DNA from: Sphingomonas sp. R647
GTDB taxonomy: Bacteria; Pseudomonadota; Alphaproteobacteria; Sphingomonadales; Sphingomonadaceae
DNA length: 64,000 nt
Assembly (NCBI RefSeq): GCF_020177055.1
Contig: NZ_JAIQXT010000004.1
Location: 186,001-250,000 of the forward strand
Direction: 5' to 3'
Positions 61,598-64,000 of the stretch are shown piece after piece. The notes below the pieces were generated by a model. The model did not search any database and was not told the origin of the DNA. It saw nothing but the letters and a program-made list of their open reading frames with translations. Positions within the stretch are counted from its first letter, which is position 1. Every line of letters starts with the position of its first letter. The position numbers and the translations under genes were made by a program.

Positions 61598-64000
<2,403 letters not shown>

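Overview
This is 64 kb of GC-rich chromosome from an alphaproteobacterium, most likely a sphingomonad (order Sphingomonadales). The assignment rests on the order and sequence of core genes: leuS-lptE-holA, parB-parA-rsmG-mnmG-mnmE, rho-hemJ-hemE, then ppsR-maf-aroE-coaE-dnaQ, and rimP-nusA-ylxR-infB. DUF3576, DUF6489, DUF1491 and MmcB-type proteins add to it. Coding is dense, with many 4-nt ATGA/GTGA overlaps. I see no insertion sequence, prophage or CRISPR array.

Layout. 0-6.2 kb: the end of a thiE-like gene, an outer-membrane protein, a DUF3576 lipoprotein, leuS-lptE-holA and an orphan gene. 6.2-6.6 kb: a gene-free stretch of two long inverted repeats. 6.6-12.3 kb: the ParABS region with three parS-like palindromes and the tRNA/rRNA modification genes. 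12.4-14.3 kb: DNA repair, hydrolase and TerC genes. 14.4-17.35 kb: rho, hemJ, hemE, all reading leftward. 17.35-17.67 kb: a hemE/ppsR intergenic region with DnaA boxes and an AT-rich tract, the likely replication origin. 17.67-23.1 kb: ppsR, maf, aroE, coaE, dnaQ, hpf, ptsN, a thioesterase and DUF1491, all reading rightward. Core genes flanking the gap therefore diverge from it, and the parS cluster sits 7-9 kb away.

23-41 kb is mixed housekeeping: a SleB-type hydrolase, MmcB, Sco1-like, YgjP-like and PBP1A proteins, msrB, a phospholipid methyltransferase-like protein, an MFS exporter, a bacterial Cdc48/p97 homologue, a LysR regulator, ftsK, a UbiH-type hydroxylase, a Lon-N protein, a CnoX-like thioredoxin and tRNA-Gly. 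A 362-nt gap at 34.07-34.43 kb holds a minus-strand TATAAT box, a 5' stem-loop and a UUCG-capped terminator with seven U. It is best read as an unannotated small RNA. 41.5-52.6 kb holds a glutaryl-CoA branch (acyl-CoA dehydrogenase plus CaiB-type CoA-transferase), a heme-synthesis block (hemC, hemD and a Mic60/HemX-like membrane protein), a thiolase and an enoyl-CoA hydratase.

52.7-55.2 kb is the least explained region. Four leftward genes in tight succession encode a 46-residue peptide, a HEAT-repeat-like protein, a cupin-like putative metal enzyme and a winged-helix regulator whose receiver domain has lost its phosphorylation residues. I propose a peptide-centred cassette, possibly of ribosomally made and modified peptide type; the function is inference. 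55.3-58.5 kb holds two thioesterases and two tandem PQQ-type sugar dehydrogenases. The window ends in the rimP-nusA-ylxR-infB operon, with a fourth parS-like site just upstream and three TTG start codons.
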